Assembly (NCBI GenBank): GCA_030592605.1
Contig: JAUVIT010000064.1
Coordinates: forward strand, 1-7,812
Origin: Bacteroidota bacterium
GTDB taxonomy: Bacteria; Bacteroidota; Bacteroidia; Bacteroidales; GCA-2748055
DNA: 7,812 bases
Direction: 5' to 3'
Part shown: positions 6,206 through 7,812 of the stretch, piece after piece
Position numbering within the stretch: position 1 is the stretch's first letter
Layout: each line of letters starts with the position of its first letter
The notes under the pieces: generated by a model
Database searches by the model: none
The model's input: only the letters and a program-made list of their open reading frames with translations
Told to the model about the DNA's origin: nothing
Program-made: the position numbers and the translations under genes

Positions 6206-7812
6206 ATGAAAAAAGCTATCATATCCCTTACCTTTCTTCTTCTGGCCAAGCTGCTGATTGCACAATCCATCAGGGAATTCACCAGTGATACCGGACAATA
6301 TGTAAATGAACTAAGCATATTTACCGGGGTCCATCTTGAGACATCAGAGATAGGTGATTTTCAACGTTTTCTTCACGTATATGATTCCCTCTCCTATGAA
6401 CAGCAGCTGGAGATCATTGAGGTATCAAATTTGATGCTTAAACGCAGATGCAGGCCAAGACCTCACTTTATCAAGTATCAGCGTATCATGATGGAGTTTT
6501 TCACGGAGCACAAAACATCCCATGGGTATGAAGAATGGCTGGAGGGATTCACCCTGTTTCTGAAGAGGAATGATGCATCCCTTGTGGCCATTGATCAGCT
6601 ACTTACCTTGTCGCTGAATCTGCTGGAAGACAATATACTATACAGGTCAAACTCCATTGTTTGGAGGGTATCAAGTCCAACATTCCAATTTCGTACGGAT
6701 GAGAAATTGACAGTGGATTTCGATGATGTAATTGTTGCCTGCTATTTCGACAGGGATTATATTCAGATAAAGAACGCCACAGGATATATTGATCCATTTG
6801 AGCTTCACTGGTATGGTAGCCATGGCATGGTGACCTGGGAGCGGGCCGGCATGCCGGAAAATGAATTGAACGCAGTACTGGGTGATTACAGGATCAACCT
6901 GAAGACTCCGGGATATACAGCCGATTCTGCAAAGCTTTTCTACCCGGCCTTGTTTGAGGGGATTGCCCTGGGAAAATTAGAAGATAAGGTAACACTCATA
7001 AAGGACCTGAGTTCCATTGTCTATCCAAAATTTCTCTCTTATAAAAACTCCTACAGAATTGAAAACTTCATACCGGGTATACATTATAGCGGGGGATTAG
7101 CCATTGAGGGAGCCAACCTGGTAGGTTCATCTGTGGGAGGAGAACCTGCTGTGCTGGAAATCTTCGCCAATGACACCCTTCGGTTAAAGGCTAAAACGAA
7201 CCGGGTAGCTATGAATGCTAGATTTATCAGGTCGCCTCATGCTTCCATCTCCATCTATTTTGGTCAGGACTCAATCTTTCATCCCGACCTTGAACTTTCA
7301 TTTGATGTAAGCAAAGATCTGCTGCGGCTAAATAAGTCGGAAGATTTTAAGTCGCTGGGCCCGTACTCCAACAGCTATCACAACATCGATATGAATTTCG
7401 ATGAGCTAAGCTGGACCAGGGGAGAATCTTTCATGAAACTACAGGCCCTTCAGGGGACGTCGGTTGGGCGAGCGACGTTTGAATCATCAACCTTTTTTGA
7501 CTACGGTTTTTTTCTGGACCTGCAGGGCATGGATATTGAGCACCCCCTGGCACAGCTCTACACTTATTCAAATATGCTTGGTGGACGGACATTTGCCATG
7601 CCAAATTATGCCCATTATATCGGTTACCCGCCTTACCAGGTACGTCATCTATTGATGGGCCTGGCAAAATATGGATTTGTCTATTACGATGATAGCAAAG
7701 ATCTGATTACCGTACGCCAGAAGACTTTCGATTTCATCAGTGCCTCTATGCGTCAACGAGACTATGATGTGATCCGCTTTATCTCCAGGCTTGAAGGAGC
7801 CTCCAATGCTCA
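6206..7812 (+). CDS. Large exported protein of unknown function, 3' truncated by window edge
   Basis: I do not recognise this gene. From ATG at 6206 the frame is open with no stop for 535 codons to the right edge, so the protein is larger than what is seen. Residues 1-19 (MKKAIISLTFLLLAKLLIA) form a clear signal peptide followed by Q20; a signal peptidase I site just before Gln is typical of Bacteroidota exported proteins. No lipobox cysteine is present. Residues 21-145 look mostly helical (DFQRFLHVYDSL, WLEGFTLFLKR, IDQLLTLSLNLLED). From about 150 onward the composition suggests many short beta strands with aromatic residues, and 475-535 looks mixed (PPYQVRHLLMGLAKYGFVYYD). There are only two cysteines (82, 179), no membrane helix after the signal, and no catalytic motif I can name. 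It starts 9 bases after prmA; AGGA at 6199-6202 is too close to be an ideal ribosome binding site. Confidence 0.85.
   Translation, partial: MKKAIISLTFLLLAKLLIAQSIREFTSDTGQYVNELSIFTGVHLETSEIGDFQRFLHVYDSLSYEQQLEIIEVSNLMLKRRCRPRPHFIKYQRIMMEFFTEHKTSHGYEEWLEGFTLFLKRNDASLVAIDQLLTLSLNLLEDNILYRSNSIVWRVSSPTFQFRTDEKLTVDFDDVIVACYFDRDYIQIKNATGYIDPFELHWYGSHGMVTWERAGMPENELNAVLGDYRINLKTPGYTADSAKLFYPALFEGIALGKLEDKVTLIKDLSSIVYPKFLSYKNSYRIENFIPGIHYSGGLAIEGANLVGSSVGGEPAVLEIFANDTLRLKAKTNRVAMNARFIRSPHASISIYFGQDSIFHPDLELSFDVSKDLLRLNKSEDFKSLGPYSNSYHNIDMNFDELSWTRGESFMKLQALQGTSVGRATFESSTFFDYGFFLDLQGMDIEHPLAQLYTYSNMLGGRTFAMPNYAHYIGYPPYQVRHLLMGLAKYGFVYYDDSKDLITVRQKTFDFISASMRQRDYDVIRFISRLEGASNA

Noticed and set aside
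7431..7667. Small overlapping frames on both strands within the exported protein gene
   Set aside because: The long frame from 6206 has a signal peptide and is uninterrupted for 535 codons; the short ones are alternative-frame readings.
1..7812. Mobile element, CRISPR array, toxin-antitoxin or defence cassette
   Set aside because: All complete genes are recognisable core genes with tight spacing; there are no transposase or integrase motifs, regularly spaced repeats, or small paired ORFs.

Overview
The window reads as a housekeeping segment from a Bacteroidota genome, most likely of the order Bacteroidales or a close relative. Three things point there. It has a BT_3928-type DoxX/MauE membrane protein directly upstream of tpiA. 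It has a folP–cdaA pair transcribed divergently from that cluster. The genes lack clear Shine-Dalgarno sequences, and the last gene has a signal peptide ending in A-Q, which is typical of this phylum. Seven complete genes and one truncated gene fill almost the whole window; no gap between genes exceeds about 80 bases. I see no tRNA, rRNA, CRISPR array, insertion sequence or phage gene.

Left part (1–2407). plsY (+), the acyltransferase that begins phospholipid synthesis, runs head-on into cdaA (-), the membrane diadenylate cyclase that makes c-di-AMP. Their stop codons share one TTAA palindrome. Upstream of cdaA on the minus strand, 21 bases away, is folP (dihydropteroate synthase), so folP–cdaA looks like a two-gene operon read leftward.

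Middle (2408–2486). A 79-base AT-rich divergent region separates folP from the rightward cluster and must hold the start signals for both.

Right part (2487–7812). tmk (thymidylate kinase) overlaps the BT_3928-family gene by ATGA. A 70-base AT-rich gap follows, then tpiA (triosephosphate isomerase), prmA (ribosomal protein L11 methyltransferase) 14 bases later, and then an unrecognised large exported protein. That last gene starts at 6206 and is still open, 535 codons later, at the right edge. All are co-directional and tightly packed, so they could be one or two transcription units.

Functionally the set covers membrane lipid, folate, dTTP, glycolysis, second-messenger and translation-factor modification. 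It is core metabolism, not an accessory or defence island. I found no convincing undescribed system. The points most worth following are the truncated exported protein, the membrane-anchored C-terminal extension of the BT_3928-family protein, the two-codon ORF that overlaps the tpiA start, and the terminator-less convergent plsY/cdaA junction.
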